Assembly (NCBI RefSeq): GCF_947241125.1
Contig: NZ_OX365700.1
Span: forward strand, 3,814,001-3,878,000
DNA: 64,000 nucleotides
Source of the DNA: Nitrospira tepida
GTDB taxonomy: Bacteria > Nitrospirota > Nitrospiria > Nitrospirales > Nitrospiraceae
Direction: 5' to 3'
A program made the translations under genes and the position numbers. The notes under the pieces are model-generated. The model was not told where the DNA came from. It saw only the letters and a list, made by a program, of their open reading frames with translations, and did not search any database. This document shows positions 42,537 through 52,065 of the stretch, in pieces (position 1 is the first letter of the stretch; each line of letters starts with the position of its first letter).

Positions 42537-44030
42537 TCACCACCCCAACTGCCACCCATGCCCATTCCGCTCCAGCAGTGCCTCCGCCTCCCGGGGCCCC
42601 CAGGTCCCGGCCGTGTAGAAATGCACGGACCGCTCGCCGGCCAGCAACGGGTCGTATAACCGCCAGGCGGTTTCGGTGAAGTCGGCCGTGACGAACAGGG
42701 TCTGGTCGCCGATCATCACGTCGCGCAGCAACGTCTCGTAGGCCTCCGGCAATCGGCCGAAGGCGTCTTCATAATCAAACTGCAACGCCCGGTCGGCAAA
42801 CCGGAACGGCCGGCCCGGTGACTTGACGGAAAAACACAGCGAAAACCCTTCGCTCGGCTGCAAGGTGATGAGCAGCTTGTTGGGCGGCATGCTGCCCGGC
42901 GCGAGAGAGCGAAACACTTGCGTCGGCGCCTCGCGAAAGGTGACCGTGATCTGGGTCAGCTTGCGCGGAAGCCGCTTGCCGGTCCTCAGATAAAACGGCA
43001 CCCCTTTCCATCGCCAGTTGTGGATCTCCGCTTTCAGGGCGACATAGGTTTCCGTCGTCGAATCCGCCGGCACGCCCTTCTCCTCGCGATAGCCGGGAAT
43101 CGTGATGTCCGCGATCCGCCAGGCGGTGTACTGGCCGAACACCACATCCTGCGGCGGAATCGGCGCGATCGAATGCAGCGCCTTCAGCTTCTCGCCCTGG
43201 ATCGCGCCGGCGTCAAAGGACACCGGCACTTCCATGGCCACGACCGTCATGAGTTGCGTCAAGTGATTCTGGACCATGTCGCGCAGGGCGCCGGCCTGCT
43301 GGTAATAGGCGCCGCGATGCTCGACCCCGATATCCTCCGCCACCGTGATCTGCACGCTCTCGACGATGTCGCGGTTCCACAGCGATTCAAAAATCGGATT
43401 GGCAAAGCGGAACGCCAGGAGATTCTGCACCGTTTCCTTGCCCAGGTAATGGTCGATCCGGTAGATCTGCGATTCGTCGAGGTACCGGTGCAGCCGCGTA
43501 TTCAGGGCTCGGGCAGAATGAAAATCGTGGCCGAAGGGTTTTTCAAACACGACGCGGACCCACCCGCGGCCTTTCAGAAGCCCTACCTGGTCGAGCTGTT
43601 CGATGGCAGCGGGAACCGTGTCCGGCGGCAACGCCAGGTAGAAGATGCGGTTCTCCGGCATCGAACGGGATCGTTCCAACCGGCGGATGGCCCCGGCCAA
43701 CGCGGCAAACTCTTCCGCCCCCCCTCCGTGCAAGGAATGGTAATGGAGGCAGGCTTCGCACCAGGCGCGCAACTCCGGCTCATTGCGCAAGCCCGCATTG
43801 TGCAGCCCTTCGTAGGCCCAGAGGCGAAAGGCTTCTTCGCTCATCTCCGGCAACGCGGCCCCGACGATCAAGGTCTTCCGCCGGTCCAAAACGCCGTGGT
43901 CGCCTAAATGATAGAGCGCCGGCAGCAGTTTCCGCCGCGTCAGATCGCCGGTGGCGCCGAGAATGACAAAGGTATGCGGCTCGACCGTTTGCTCCACTAA
44001 CGGCGCGGTCGCGCCTTCTGTCATAACCAC
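42537..44030 (-). CDS. zwf: glucose-6-phosphate dehydrogenase
   Basis: A 497-residue enzyme of standard length. The NADP fold opens with FVILGATGDLTRRKLLPALY, and the substrate signature RIDHYLGKETVQNLL, with the active-site His, stands near residue 195. FEKPFGHD, PFYLRTGKRLPRK and PNKLLITLQPSEG are also present. It oxidises glucose 6-phosphate to 6-phosphogluconolactone, feeding NADPH and the oxidative pentose phosphate pathway. No gnd or pgl gene is adjacent. The gene is monocistronic as far as can be seen, with hairpin repeat copy 8 at its end. Confidence 0.95.
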   Translation of the reverse strand: MVMTEGATAPLVEQTVEPHTFVILGATGDLTRRKLLPALYHLGDHGVLDRRKTLIVGAALPEMSEEAFRLWAYEGLHNAGLRNEPELRAWCEACLHYHSLHGGGAEEFAALAGAIRRLERSRSMPENRIFYLALPPDTVPAAIEQLDQVGLLKGRGWVRVVFEKPFGHDFHSARALNTRLHRYLDESQIYRIDHYLGKETVQNLLAFRFANPIFESLWNRDIVESVQITVAEDIGVEHRGAYYQQAGALRDMVQNHLTQLMTVVAMEVPVSFDAGAIQGEKLKALHSIAPIPPQDVVFGQYTAWRIADITIPGYREEKGVPADSTTETYVALKAEIHNWRWKGVPFYLRTGKRLPRKLTQITVTFREAPTQVFRSLAPGSMPPNKLLITLQPSEGFSLCFSVKSPGRPFRFADRALQFDYEDAFGRLPEAYETLLRDVMIGDQTLFVTADFTETAWRLYDPLLAGERSVHFYTAGTWGPREAEALLERNGHGWQLGW

Positions 44031-44332
44031 AACCAGTTCCCTTCTTGATCGGTCCGCTCAGTCCGCTTCCCTCCGGCGAGGAGGAGCCGTCGTCGTGCGC
44101 GTATCCGCCCTCTCCGCGCCACACAGGCCGGATCATGGCTTGCAATCGGCGAGGACGCCCGCACTCTTGCTACTTTCGCACAGCCGGGGGAACAGTCTCA
44201 ATGTCGGAGGCCAGCGTGGGACGGAATCGGGATGGTCTATGCCAACGAGACTGTCGCACAAGCAACTACGGCGGGGCTCGTTTCGAGCAGGCTCTTTTCT
44301 AGCGATCACAGTTCGTCTACTCTGCTTCTACG
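44031..44332. other. divergent promoter region, no gene seen
   Basis: About 300 bases separate the divergent zwf and Ap4A-phosphorylase-like genes and must hold both promoters. No clear -35/-10 pair, repeat or hairpin stands out, and frames here do not read as protein. Confidence 0.4.
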
Positions 44333-45262
44333 ATGAGCCGTCAACCATTCCTTCTGACGCCCGGCACCTTGTGGCCGGCATTGCGCGAGCGGACGGAACA
44401 GGCGCGCCGCTGCGGGGCGATCGTCTCCATCCCGACGACCGAAGAAACGGTGGACCAAGAGGGGATCACGTTCCTCATCCGTCTGGTCGCGGCGCTGGCG
44501 AGGAAGGCGGAAGCGGCCACGGCACAGCCGCCACCGGGCCATTCGCAACCGGCAGAGCCTCCGGCCAATCCCTTCCTTCCTTATGATCCGAACCTGTTCG
44601 TCGCCGATGTGTCGCCCACCCATGTCGCGCTGTTGAACAAATTCAACGTGGTGGACCATCACCTGCTGATCGTCACCCGTTCGTTCGAGGAGCAGGACAT
44701 GCTGCTGACGGAACAGGACTGTCTGGCGCTGTTGGTCTGTCTGGCGGAGATTGACGGTTTGGGGTTTTACAACGCGGGACGGGTGGCCGGAGCCAGCCAG
44801 AAGCACAGGCATCTGCAACTCGTGCCGCTTCCGCTCTGTCAGACAGGGCCTCGCCTGCCGATCGAGGCATTCGTCAGGCATTCGCGCATCACCGGTCCGG
44901 CCGGCGTGATTCCGGGCTTGCCGTTTCTCCATGCCTTTGCGCCGATGGACCCACGCTGGCTCGACAGTCCGGTGGAATCGGCCCCGCTGCTGCTGACGCG
45001 GTACGAAACATTGCTGCAGCGGGCGCAGGTACCGATCAGCCGGACTCCGGAGGGTTTGCGGACCGGTCCCTACAACCTGCTCGTCACCCGGCCATGGATG
45101 CTCTTGGTCCCCCGTTCGGCGGAATGTTTTGAAGGGATCTCGATCAATGCCTTGGGGTTTGCCGGGGGGTTACTGGTGAAGGATCAGACACAACTGGAGA
45201 TCGTGAAAACGCGCGGGCCGATGACCGCGCTGCGTCAGGTCGGCTTTCCTCGGCAACCGTGA
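44333..45262 (+). CDS. ATP adenylyltransferase / Ap4A phosphorylase-like protein
   Basis: A 309-residue HIT-superfamily protein. NKFNVVDHHLLIVTRSFEEQ and the catalytic GASQKHRHLQLVPLP (HxHxQ) match Ap4A phosphorylases, which split diadenosine tetraphosphate with phosphate into ATP and ADP, or transfer AMP. The N-terminal half (LTPGTLWPALRERTEQARRCGAIVSIPTTEE) and the C-terminal GPYNLLVTRPWMLLVPR ... ISINALGFAGGLLVKD also agree with the family. Ap4A is a stress alarmone, which fits the surrounding stress genes. It diverges from zwf. Confidence 0.85.
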   Translation: MSRQPFLLTPGTLWPALRERTEQARRCGAIVSIPTTEETVDQEGITFLIRLVAALARKAEAATAQPPPGHSQPAEPPANPFLPYDPNLFVADVSPTHVALLNKFNVVDHHLLIVTRSFEEQDMLLTEQDCLALLVCLAEIDGLGFYNAGRVAGASQKHRHLQLVPLPLCQTGPRLPIEAFVRHSRITGPAGVIPGLPFLHAFAPMDPRWLDSPVESAPLLLTRYETLLQRAQVPISRTPEGLRTGPYNLLVTRPWMLLVPRSAECFEGISINALGFAGGLLVKDQTQLEIVKTRGPMTALRQVGFPRQP

Positions 45263-45308
45263 CGGCGGAGCCTTATGGGATAAACCGGGAAGGGTTCCCG
45301 TTCGTATT

Positions 45309-45992
45309 CTATTTCGCGGCACCTTTCGACCAGAAGGTTTCCAACTCGGGGAATTTCTCGCGATAGTCCTCGTGGCTGGCTCGAATGACGTTGAGCGCCT
45401 CCTCACGGCCGTAGACGCTGGTGATCTCCACCTTATGTTGCGTCGTCCCCGGCGCGCTCTTGTAGGTCAGGAAATAATGCTGAAGGCGATCGATCAAGGT
45501 CAGCGGACAATCCGCGATGTCGGTATACCCGCCATAGACCGCATCTTCCTTCATCACCGCGATGATCTTGTCGTCGGCTTCTCCCCCGTCCGCCATGCTG
45601 AGGCCGCCGATCGGCAGGGCCGTCAGGAGAATGTCGCTATGGGGAATGGTCTTTTCCGTGAGGACGCAGATGTCGAGAGGGTCTCCGTCCCCGATCATCT
45701 GCTTGCGCTTGGCGCGCTTCGCAAAAAGCTCGGCCACCCGCTCCCCGCAAAAAGTCTGGGGCACAAGCCCGTAATAGACCGGGCAGAAATTCGAGAACCG
45801 CTGCGGCCGATCCACCTTGAGGAAGCCGCTGGCCTTGTCCACCTCATATTTCACCGTATCGGTCGGCACGATTTCGATGTAGGCCGTCACGACCTCGGGT
45901 GCTTTCTCCCCGATGGGGACTCCATGCCAGGGATGGGCCTTGAACATCAGACCCATCAGTCGTTGCCAATTCTCTGCTCTGTCACTGCTCAT
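45309..45992 (-). CDS. ppa: inorganic pyrophosphatase, family I
   Basis: A 227-residue soluble pyrophosphatase that hydrolyses PPi to phosphate in the cytoplasm. The metal site GDGDPLDICVLTE and the region DKASGFLKVDRPQRF and YGLVPQTFCG are conserved. It is longer than the 175-180 residues of most bacterial enzymes, with extra N-terminal and C-terminal segments (EDYREKFPELETFWSKGAAK). AAAGGAGG stands 9 nt before ATG 45992. It converges with the Ap4A-phosphorylase-like gene, leaving 46 bp. Confidence 0.93.
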   Translation of the reverse strand: MSSDRAENWQRLMGLMFKAHPWHGVPIGEKAPEVVTAYIEIVPTDTVKYEVDKASGFLKVDRPQRFSNFCPVYYGLVPQTFCGERVAELFAKRAKRKQMIGDGDPLDICVLTEKTIPHSDILLTALPIGGLSMADGGEADDKIIAVMKEDAVYGGYTDIADCPLTLIDRLQHYFLTYKSAPGTTQHKVEITSVYGREEALNVIRASHEDYREKFPELETFWSKGAAK

Positions 45993-46049
45993 CCCGGGAA
46001 CCTCCTTTGAACTGCATACGACCGATTTGCAGCCTGCCGGCAGCGCGCT

Positions 46050-47009
46050 CTACCCCTGACCATGCACCTGGATCTGCCGGCTCCGATAGAGCCGCCTCGC
46101 GTTCAACCCGGCCTCTTCCGCCTCCCGGTCTTTGCCGGCTTGGCGATACAGCTCGGCCAGCGCCGCCAGCGCGGCCGCCTCGCCCGCATTCTTGCGCATG
46201 ACCTGGTAGAGGGAGGAGGCCTGCCGTCCGAACTCAATACCCTCTTCGATACGGCCCAGCTCGCCGGCCGACTGGGCCAGCCTGAGCCGGAGCTTCGCTT
46301 CCCGCATTCCGTTTCGCTCTGCCTCGGTGAGGCGGAGACTTTCCGCATAGGTCCGTTGCGCCTCCTCGTACCGCCCCATCAACCAATGGATGTCGCCCAG
46401 CGCGAGCAGCACGTTCGCCTCATGGCCACCGGCCTGGCGGGCCTGCGCCTCCCCCCGTTCCCGCTCCAGCATGGCCAGCCCTTCTTCCACACGACCCTCC
46501 TGCACCCGCAACAGAGCCAGTTGCACGACCGCCACGTGGCGTCCATTTGAGTCCTGAAGACGATCATGCAGCGTGACGGCCTCCATAAGAGATTGCTCGG
46601 CTTCTCTGTCATGCCCGAGTCGGGCCGCCAACCGTCCGGTGGCCAAGGCGGCATCGGCGCGCACACGAAGGGCCCCCTTGGTCCCCAACAGTTTTGTTGC
46701 CTCCTGTAACGAGGTATAAGCCTCGCGCACCTGTTCCCGCCGTTCCTGAACACCGGCCATCTTCACCAACGCGGCCGCCTGGCCGCCCTTCTGCTCCGCC
46801 TGACGATACGCCGACAAGGCCAGTTGGTAATAGTTCAACGCTTCCTGGAAATGATCCTGCGCGTCATGGAGTTGTCCGATCCGCAGCAACTCATCGCCCG
46901 TCAGGGTGCGGACGGAGGACACGGGATGCCGCCATGTCTCAGGGACGGACCAGGCCGGCGAAGGAACGACGAGGAAGAGCGCGAAGAGCATGAGGCACAA
47001 CATCGTCAT
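46050..47009 (-). CDS. secreted TPR protein
   Basis: A 319-residue exported protein with signal peptide LCLMLFALFLVVPSPAWS. At least six TPR-type repeats follow (QDHFQEALNYYQLALSAYRQAEQKGGQA; GRLAARLGHDREAEQSLMEAVTLHDRLQDSNGRHVAV; GDIHWLMGRYEEAQRTYAESLRLTEAERNG). It should scaffold envelope complexes. It lies 57 bp upstream of ppa in the same direction; a link to pyrophosphatase is not expected. It is 125 bp downstream of the DNA ligase gene. Confidence 0.78.
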   Translation of the reverse strand: MTMLCLMLFALFLVVPSPAWSVPETWRHPVSSVRTLTGDELLRIGQLHDAQDHFQEALNYYQLALSAYRQAEQKGGQAAALVKMAGVQERREQVREAYTSLQEATKLLGTKGALRVRADAALATGRLAARLGHDREAEQSLMEAVTLHDRLQDSNGRHVAVVQLALLRVQEGRVEEGLAMLERERGEAQARQAGGHEANVLLALGDIHWLMGRYEEAQRTYAESLRLTEAERNGMREAKLRLRLAQSAGELGRIEEGIEFGRQASSLYQVMRKNAGEAAALAALAELYRQAGKDREAEEAGLNARRLYRSRQIQVHGQG

Positions 47010-47134
47010 GGCGCGACCTCTTCATGCAGCCGATGCATCCCAATCCACGCATCCCGGTGAGCATTGACGAAGAGACAAGACACCCACTCTACTCTGTCCG
47101 TCGGATCCGGCGCAACGAAGAGTCGAAGTCGCCG

Positions 47135-48703
47135 CTACGCGCGTTGTCGCTCGTACAGTTCGATCACCGTCTGAATCGTGTCCGCTTCTACGGCCGGCTT
47201 GTCCGGCCGATAGCGAATCACCCGCGCGAAGCGCAGCGCCAGGCCGGCGGGATAGCGCGGCGACTCCTGAATCTCATTGAAGGCGATCTCCGACACCAAC
47301 TCAGGCTTCACATGGACCGTCCACTCGTCGCGGTGGGTTTCGAGGGCCAGCAGCTTCTCCGTTTGCCATTGCAGCATGTCATCGGTCAAACCCTTGAAGG
47401 TCTTGCCCAACATCACGAACTGTCCGCTCCGGGGATCGCGCGCGCCCAGATGGAGATTGGAGAGCCAGCCCTGGCGGCGCCCGTGCCCCCATTCCGCTGC
47501 CAGGATGACGAGATCGAGCGTGACCGCCGCCTTGAGCTTGAGCCAGTGAAATCCACGCTGCCCGCTGACATAGGGCGCCGTCAACGATTTGGCCATCACC
47601 CCCTCGTGCCCCGCCTCCAAGGCCCGGCGGAGAAAGCGTTCGGCCTCCTTGGGCTGGCCGGTCACGAGCCTCGGCAACAGCGACGACGCGGGCGCCACCC
47701 GCGCGAGAAGATTCATCCGTTGTCGATACGGCACCGTCAGCAGGGGGCCTTCCCCATCGAGGTAAAGACAGTCGAAGAAAAACGACGAGAGCAGAATCTC
47801 CTGACGCAGCGCCGCCACATCCTTGATGCGACCCAACCGTCGCATCGTGATCTGAAACGGCCTGGGCCTGCCGTCCGGCCGGAGCGCGATAGCCTCCCCC
47901 TCCAAGACGAGGTCGCGCGCCGGCAGACCCTGTACGGCCTCCACAATCTCTGGCACACGATCCGTCACATCTTGAAGCTGGCGGGTGAACACCCGCACCT
48001 CTGGGCCGCTCTTGTGCACCTGGATGCGCGCCCCATCCAGCTTGTATTCAAACGCCGCCTCTCCGAGCCGCGCCAAGGCTTCCGGCACGTCCTCCACGCT
48101 GTTGGCCAGCATCGGGGCGACCGGAACCAGCAATCGCAACGTGAAGCGATCGAGGCCGGCCTGACCTTCGGTCAATGCGGCCCGCGCCACCTCGCCGATG
48201 TGGCCGGCAAAGGCCGCGGCCTGCCGGACATCGCTGGGCGGCAACGTGGCCGCCTTGGCGACGGCTTCGAGCAGCAATCCTTCCAAGGCACCTTGACGCA
48301 ATTCGCCGATCAGTAATTGCGTCAAGAACCGGCGCTCGTCACCCGTCGCCCGCTGGAAGAGTTGCCGCAATGACCGGACACGACGCTCCGACGATCCGGC
48401 GCCGCTCTCCGCCGCGATAGCCACGAAAGCCCGGTCCACCTCGGCGAGGGTGAGCGGCGCCTCGTCCCGCGGAATCAGATCGGCTTCGGTCTGGGCGACG
48501 GTCAAGGCCTGCTCGATCACGCGCCAGCCGATTCCGATCTTCCCCTGACGCAACAACCCGGCGAGATAGAGGGCGGCTAGTTCCGTCTCCTCGCCCTCGG
48601 GTGAAGCCTGCCGGAGGCACTCTGCCAGCAGAGCGATCTTTTCGGTCTTTTTGGCCGTCGCGCGCACCTTGGCCACGGCTTCGACCAGCCGAGCGAGTTG
48701 CAT
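47135..48703 (-). CDS. ATP-dependent DNA ligase
   Basis: A 522-residue ligase. The N-terminal 200 residues form the helical DNA-binding domain (LLIGELRQGALEGLLLEAVAKA). The nucleotidyltransferase motif I is EYKLDGARIQVH with Lys221, which is adenylated by ATP. Later motifs are VLEGEAIAL, FFFDCLYLDGE, EGVMAKSLTAPY and RGFHWLKLK; the C-terminal OB part begins TLDLVILAAEWGHGRRQGWLSNLHLGARD. This resembles LigB/archaeal-type ligases used in repair in addition to the NAD-dependent enzyme. It is probably monocistronic. Confidence 0.92.
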   Translation of the reverse strand: MQLARLVEAVAKVRATAKKTEKIALLAECLRQASPEGEETELAALYLAGLLRQGKIGIGWRVIEQALTVAQTEADLIPRDEAPLTLAEVDRAFVAIAAESGAGSSERRVRSLRQLFQRATGDERRFLTQLLIGELRQGALEGLLLEAVAKAATLPPSDVRQAAAFAGHIGEVARAALTEGQAGLDRFTLRLLVPVAPMLANSVEDVPEALARLGEAAFEYKLDGARIQVHKSGPEVRVFTRQLQDVTDRVPEIVEAVQGLPARDLVLEGEAIALRPDGRPRPFQITMRRLGRIKDVAALRQEILLSSFFFDCLYLDGEGPLLTVPYRQRMNLLARVAPASSLLPRLVTGQPKEAERFLRRALEAGHEGVMAKSLTAPYVSGQRGFHWLKLKAAVTLDLVILAAEWGHGRRQGWLSNLHLGARDPRSGQFVMLGKTFKGLTDDMLQWQTEKLLALETHRDEWTVHVKPELVSEIAFNEIQESPRYPAGLALRFARVIRYRPDKPAVEADTIQTVIELYERQRA

Positions 48704-48895
48704 GGGGACTATTATACTCGGTGACGCGAATTTCGATGTTGGCGGAGGACGGGAAGAACTTGGGTGGTCGTGGCAGGAGCCAGTTTCAGTGGAGTGGATT
48801 GGCAGGGATCACCGGCTCGGCACGGTCAGCCCGAAAGGGAGACACGCCCACGGGCCTCCCTCCAGGCTTGCATCGGCTAGCGGCCGACGCTCTTG

Positions 48896-50041
48896 TCAGT
48901 CGAGCTTGTTCTGCTCATTCTCAAAGCTGGGAGAGGGTGCGGGTGGTGGCTCGCCATGATCGCCGCTTGGCCCCGCTCCCCCGGTCTCCTGCTCTCCCAG
49001 CGGGCCGGTGGACCGCTCGATCGGCCGTTGCTTGGCTCGCTTCTGCTCGTCCGCTCGCAGCGTCTCCATGTTCTGTACCAGAGTTTCGACCGCCGGCGAG
49101 AGATCCATCACGTCCGTCATGGAGACGTCCGGATGAATCTTGTACTGGTCGGTATTGACCACCATCCGCTCCTGTCCTGTGGCGTCGCGCGCGACCTTTA
49201 CAGCCGTCCAGGGTATGGGATGAAGGTGATGGTCGCTGTGAGCGAGGAGGATGACTGCGTATTCAATCTTGCCCGTGGCAGTGTCCACGAGCAGATTATC
49301 CAGGGTTCCCACCCGTTCGCCTCGGAGGTTGGTGACAGGCTTTTGAATCAGGGTATTGCCCTCGTCGGACTTGAGCTTGCCGCGGCGCAGCGGGACCACC
49401 GCGTACTCCTTGGGCGGATAGCCTTGCCCGCCCGTCATGTCCAACACAGCGGGTTTGTCCTGTTCTCCGGGCATCGCCAGTTGTCCTGTGCCGGCGCTCG
49501 GACCGGTCGCCCTCGCTGCAGCCGGAGGTTGGCCGGCCAAGTACTTCAACGTGGTCACCTTCCCATTGTCATCGACCTCCGCCTTCACCTGATCCCCAAC
49601 TCGAAAGTCGCAAGACCCGACTTGAAACCCGGACCCTCTGGCCGTCTCGTCCTCCCGTTGTCCCTGTCGCAGTTGCTGTTGACTGGCCTCGGGCGCTTGC
49701 TCTTTGGGAGTCGTGCGCTCGCTCGCCATCCGGTCCGCTTTCGCGGCCTTGCCCGATCGCGGGTTGGGCATTCCGGCACAATCCAGGTTCGTATCTCGGT
49801 TGACGATCAATCTGATCTGCTCGCCCGTATCCTTTTTTCTCACAAAATAGTAGCGGTCCTCGATCGTGGCGATGGAGCCTTCCACGAAATATTGGGCGCC
49901 GCCTAATGTGACTTGTGCATCGAACTCTTGCACTGACTCGTCGGTCTCTCCAGCATCTCGAGTGGCGGCGAATGCCGACGGCGCCGCCCCTTCGAGCACG
50001 AGACCGGAAAGCATCATGGTCATCAGCAGCTCCCGTGTCAT
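48896..50041 (-). CDS. secreted PRC-barrel domain protein
   Basis: A 381-residue exported protein: signal peptide TMMLSGLVLEGAAPSAFA, a low-complexity acidic and basic linker (RSGKAAKADRMASERTTPKEQAPEASQQQLRQG), and a C-terminal PRC barrel (LIQKPVTNLRGERVGTLDNLLVDTATGKIEYAVILLAHSD, then PIPWTAVKV). A first beta-domain (FVEGSIATIEDRYYFVRKKDTGEQIRLIVNRDTNLDCAG) may bind a ligand. PRC barrels act in RNA processing or photosynthesis, but secreted versions are uncharacterised. Single gene. Confidence 0.75.
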   Translation of the reverse strand: MTRELLMTMMLSGLVLEGAAPSAFAATRDAGETDESVQEFDAQVTLGGAQYFVEGSIATIEDRYYFVRKKDTGEQIRLIVNRDTNLDCAGMPNPRSGKAAKADRMASERTTPKEQAPEASQQQLRQGQREDETARGSGFQVGSCDFRVGDQVKAEVDDNGKVTTLKYLAGQPPAAARATGPSAGTGQLAMPGEQDKPAVLDMTGGQGYPPKEYAVVPLRRGKLKSDEGNTLIQKPVTNLRGERVGTLDNLLVDTATGKIEYAVILLAHSDHHLHPIPWTAVKVARDATGQERMVVNTDQYKIHPDVSMTDVMDLSPAVETLVQNMETLRADEQKRAKQRPIERSTGPLGEQETGGAGPSGDHGEPPPAPSPSFENEQNKLD

Positions 50042-50472
50042 TCAGTCCTCCTTTCCTTTCTCAGGCACACCCCGAACTAGGGATGGTACCAGGTTCGATA
50101 GGCTTCTCCTCTCCTGCGGACGCAAGGCACAGACCATCGGACCCGCGAGAAGAATGCTCGTGTTATTGGGAAGATAGTTGCGCCGACTAACCGGGCGCGA
50201 TCAGGTATGCGGGGAAGAGTTGTCTCGGTGCAACGTCGCGAGCCTTGGAAGCAGCCGTTTTCCGGCTGAATTTGGAACGATGAACAGCTTGTCCCTCATG
50301 GACAGCCTGTCCGGTCACCGATGGTCGCAGGTTCTCGCTACAACCAGTGCCTCCGGTCCGAATTTCGCCGTCCTCGCGGCATGCAAGATGCGTGGAACAG
50401 AATGATCAGGAGAAATTGCTGGCGTCTCCTCAGCCAACGAGTATAGTGTCGAAAGAAGAATCCACTGTGAGT
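50042..50472. other. intergenic stretch, no gene seen
   Basis: The sequence between the divergent PRC-barrel and radical-SAM genes has no frame with a ribosome site and convincing protein sequence. No member of the repeat families lies here. It should contain two promoters. Confidence 0.4.
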
Positions 50473-52065
50473 ATGAGAACGCCGTACGCTCCATCGACCA
50501 TCCGCCATATCCTCTGCATCTTTCCGCGCTATGCGCCGTCCTTCGGAACCTTCCACCATGCCTATGCCTTGCTCGGAGGCGTCCGGGCCTTCATGCCGCC
50601 GCAAGGATTGTTGCTGATCGCCGCCTATCTGCCTGAATCCTGGCGAGTCCGGTTCATAGATGAGAACGCCCGGGCGGCCACCGACGACGACTTTCGCTGG
50701 GCGGACGCGGTGTTCGTCTCAGGCATGCACGTGCAGCGGCCCTTCATCGACGAGATTGTCCGCCGGGCGCACGCCTGCGGCCGCCCGGTGGCACTCGGCG
50801 GCCCGTCCGTCTCCAGTGCCCCCGAGCTGTACCCGGACGTCGATTTCGTCCACGTCGGGGAGATCGGAGATGCGACCGATCGGCTCATCGCGCTGCTGGA
50901 CGGGCTCGGCGGCCGGCCCGCGCACCAGCACATCCTCACGACCGACAAGCGCCTCCCACTGGCCGAGTTCCCGATGCCGGCGTACGAACTCATCTCGCTT
51001 CCCGAGTACTTCCTTGCGAGCATCCAATTCTCCAGCGGATGCCCCTATACCTGCGAGTTCTGCGATATCCCTTCGCTCTATGGACGCGTCGCCCGGTTGA
51101 AGACGCCCGAGCAGATCATCGCCGAGCTGGATCGGCTGCGGGAGGGCGGCGCCGAGTCGGTCTACTTCGTCGATGACAACTTTATTGCCAACCCGAAAGC
51201 TGCGCGACACCTGCTCCCGCACCTGGTCGCCTGGCAGAAACACCATCGCTATCCGCTCCGGATCGCCTGCGAGGCCACGCTCAACATCGCCAAGCATGAT
51301 CCCCTCCTCGACCTCATGCGCGAGGCCGGTTTCGTCACCGTGTTTTGTGGCATCGAGACCCCGGAGGCCGAGGCGCTCAAGGCGATGTCCAAGTCGCAGA
51401 ACCTGCGCCTGCCGATTCTTGATGCGGTCGAAACCATCAACCACTACGGGATGGAGGTCGTCTCCGGGATCATCATCGGACTCGACACGGATACGCACGA
51501 TACAGCCGACCGCGTTCTCGAGTTCATCCATGCCTCGCAGATCCCGATCCTGACGATCAACCTGCTCTATGCGCTGCCGAAAACGCCGCTCTGGACCCGC
51601 CTGCAGGGCGCGGGCCGCCTCCGCCCCGAGGTAGGACGGGGCTCCAATGTGGACTTCCTGCTCCCCCACGACACCGTCCTCGGCATGTGGCGGCGCTGCA
51701 TCGAAACCGCCTACGAACCCAATGCGCTTTACGCTCGGTACGCCCACCAGCAGCGGCACACGTTCCGTCGTCGCCTCCGTTATCCCACGGACCCTCGCCG
51801 CCTCGCCCCGCACAGTATCCGGCGAGGGCTTGGCATCTTCGCGCGCATCTTCTGGCGCATCGGCATCCTGGGTGCCTATCGCCACGCCTTTTGGGAGATG
51901 GCCTGGCGGACGCTTGGAAGAGGACGTTTTGAGGAGTTTGTCCACAGCGCGGTCGTGAGCCACCACCTCATCGAGTTTGCGCGCGAATGCCTGGTCAACC
52001 GGCCGGAGCCCTGCTTCTATGCGCCGTCGAGGGCGGCGGCCACGGATGCTGACGCCGCCGCCTAG
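50473..52065 (+). CDS. hpnP: B12-binding radical SAM enzyme, probable hopanoid C-2 methylase
   Basis: A 530-residue protein with an N-terminal cobalamin-binding part (ILCIFPRYAPSFGTFHHAYALL ... LIAAYLPESWRVRFIDENARA ... VALGGPSV) and a radical-SAM domain whose cluster motif is SGCPYTCEFCDIP (Cys190, 194 and 197). The sequence follows the HpnP pattern I remember (FPRYTPSFGTF, SGMHVQR, LGGPSVS, HVGEIGDATD, DVDFLLPHDTV), including the usual length near 530. HpnP methylates hopanoids at C-2 using SAM and cobalamin. No hopanoid synthesis genes are in the window, so the assignment depends on similarity alone. A GTG at 50467 is an alternative start. The stop overlaps the convergent oxidase gene by 4 bp. 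Confidence 0.72.
   Translation: MRTPYAPSTIRHILCIFPRYAPSFGTFHHAYALLGGVRAFMPPQGLLLIAAYLPESWRVRFIDENARAATDDDFRWADAVFVSGMHVQRPFIDEIVRRAHACGRPVALGGPSVSSAPELYPDVDFVHVGEIGDATDRLIALLDGLGGRPAHQHILTTDKRLPLAEFPMPAYELISLPEYFLASIQFSSGCPYTCEFCDIPSLYGRVARLKTPEQIIAELDRLREGGAESVYFVDDNFIANPKAARHLLPHLVAWQKHHRYPLRIACEATLNIAKHDPLLDLMREAGFVTVFCGIETPEAEALKAMSKSQNLRLPILDAVETINHYGMEVVSGIIIGLDTDTHDTADRVLEFIHASQIPILTINLLYALPKTPLWTRLQGAGRLRPEVGRGSNVDFLLPHDTVLGMWRRCIETAYEPNALYARYAHQQRHTFRRRLRYPTDPRRLAPHSIRRGLGIFARIFWRIGILGAYRHAFWEMAWRTLGRGRFEEFVHSAVVSHHLIEFARECLVNRPEPCFYAPSRAAATDADAAA

Noticed and set aside
52062-52065. Possible fusion or coupling of hpnP with the amine oxidase
   Set aside because: The genes are convergent and only overlap by four bases at their stops.
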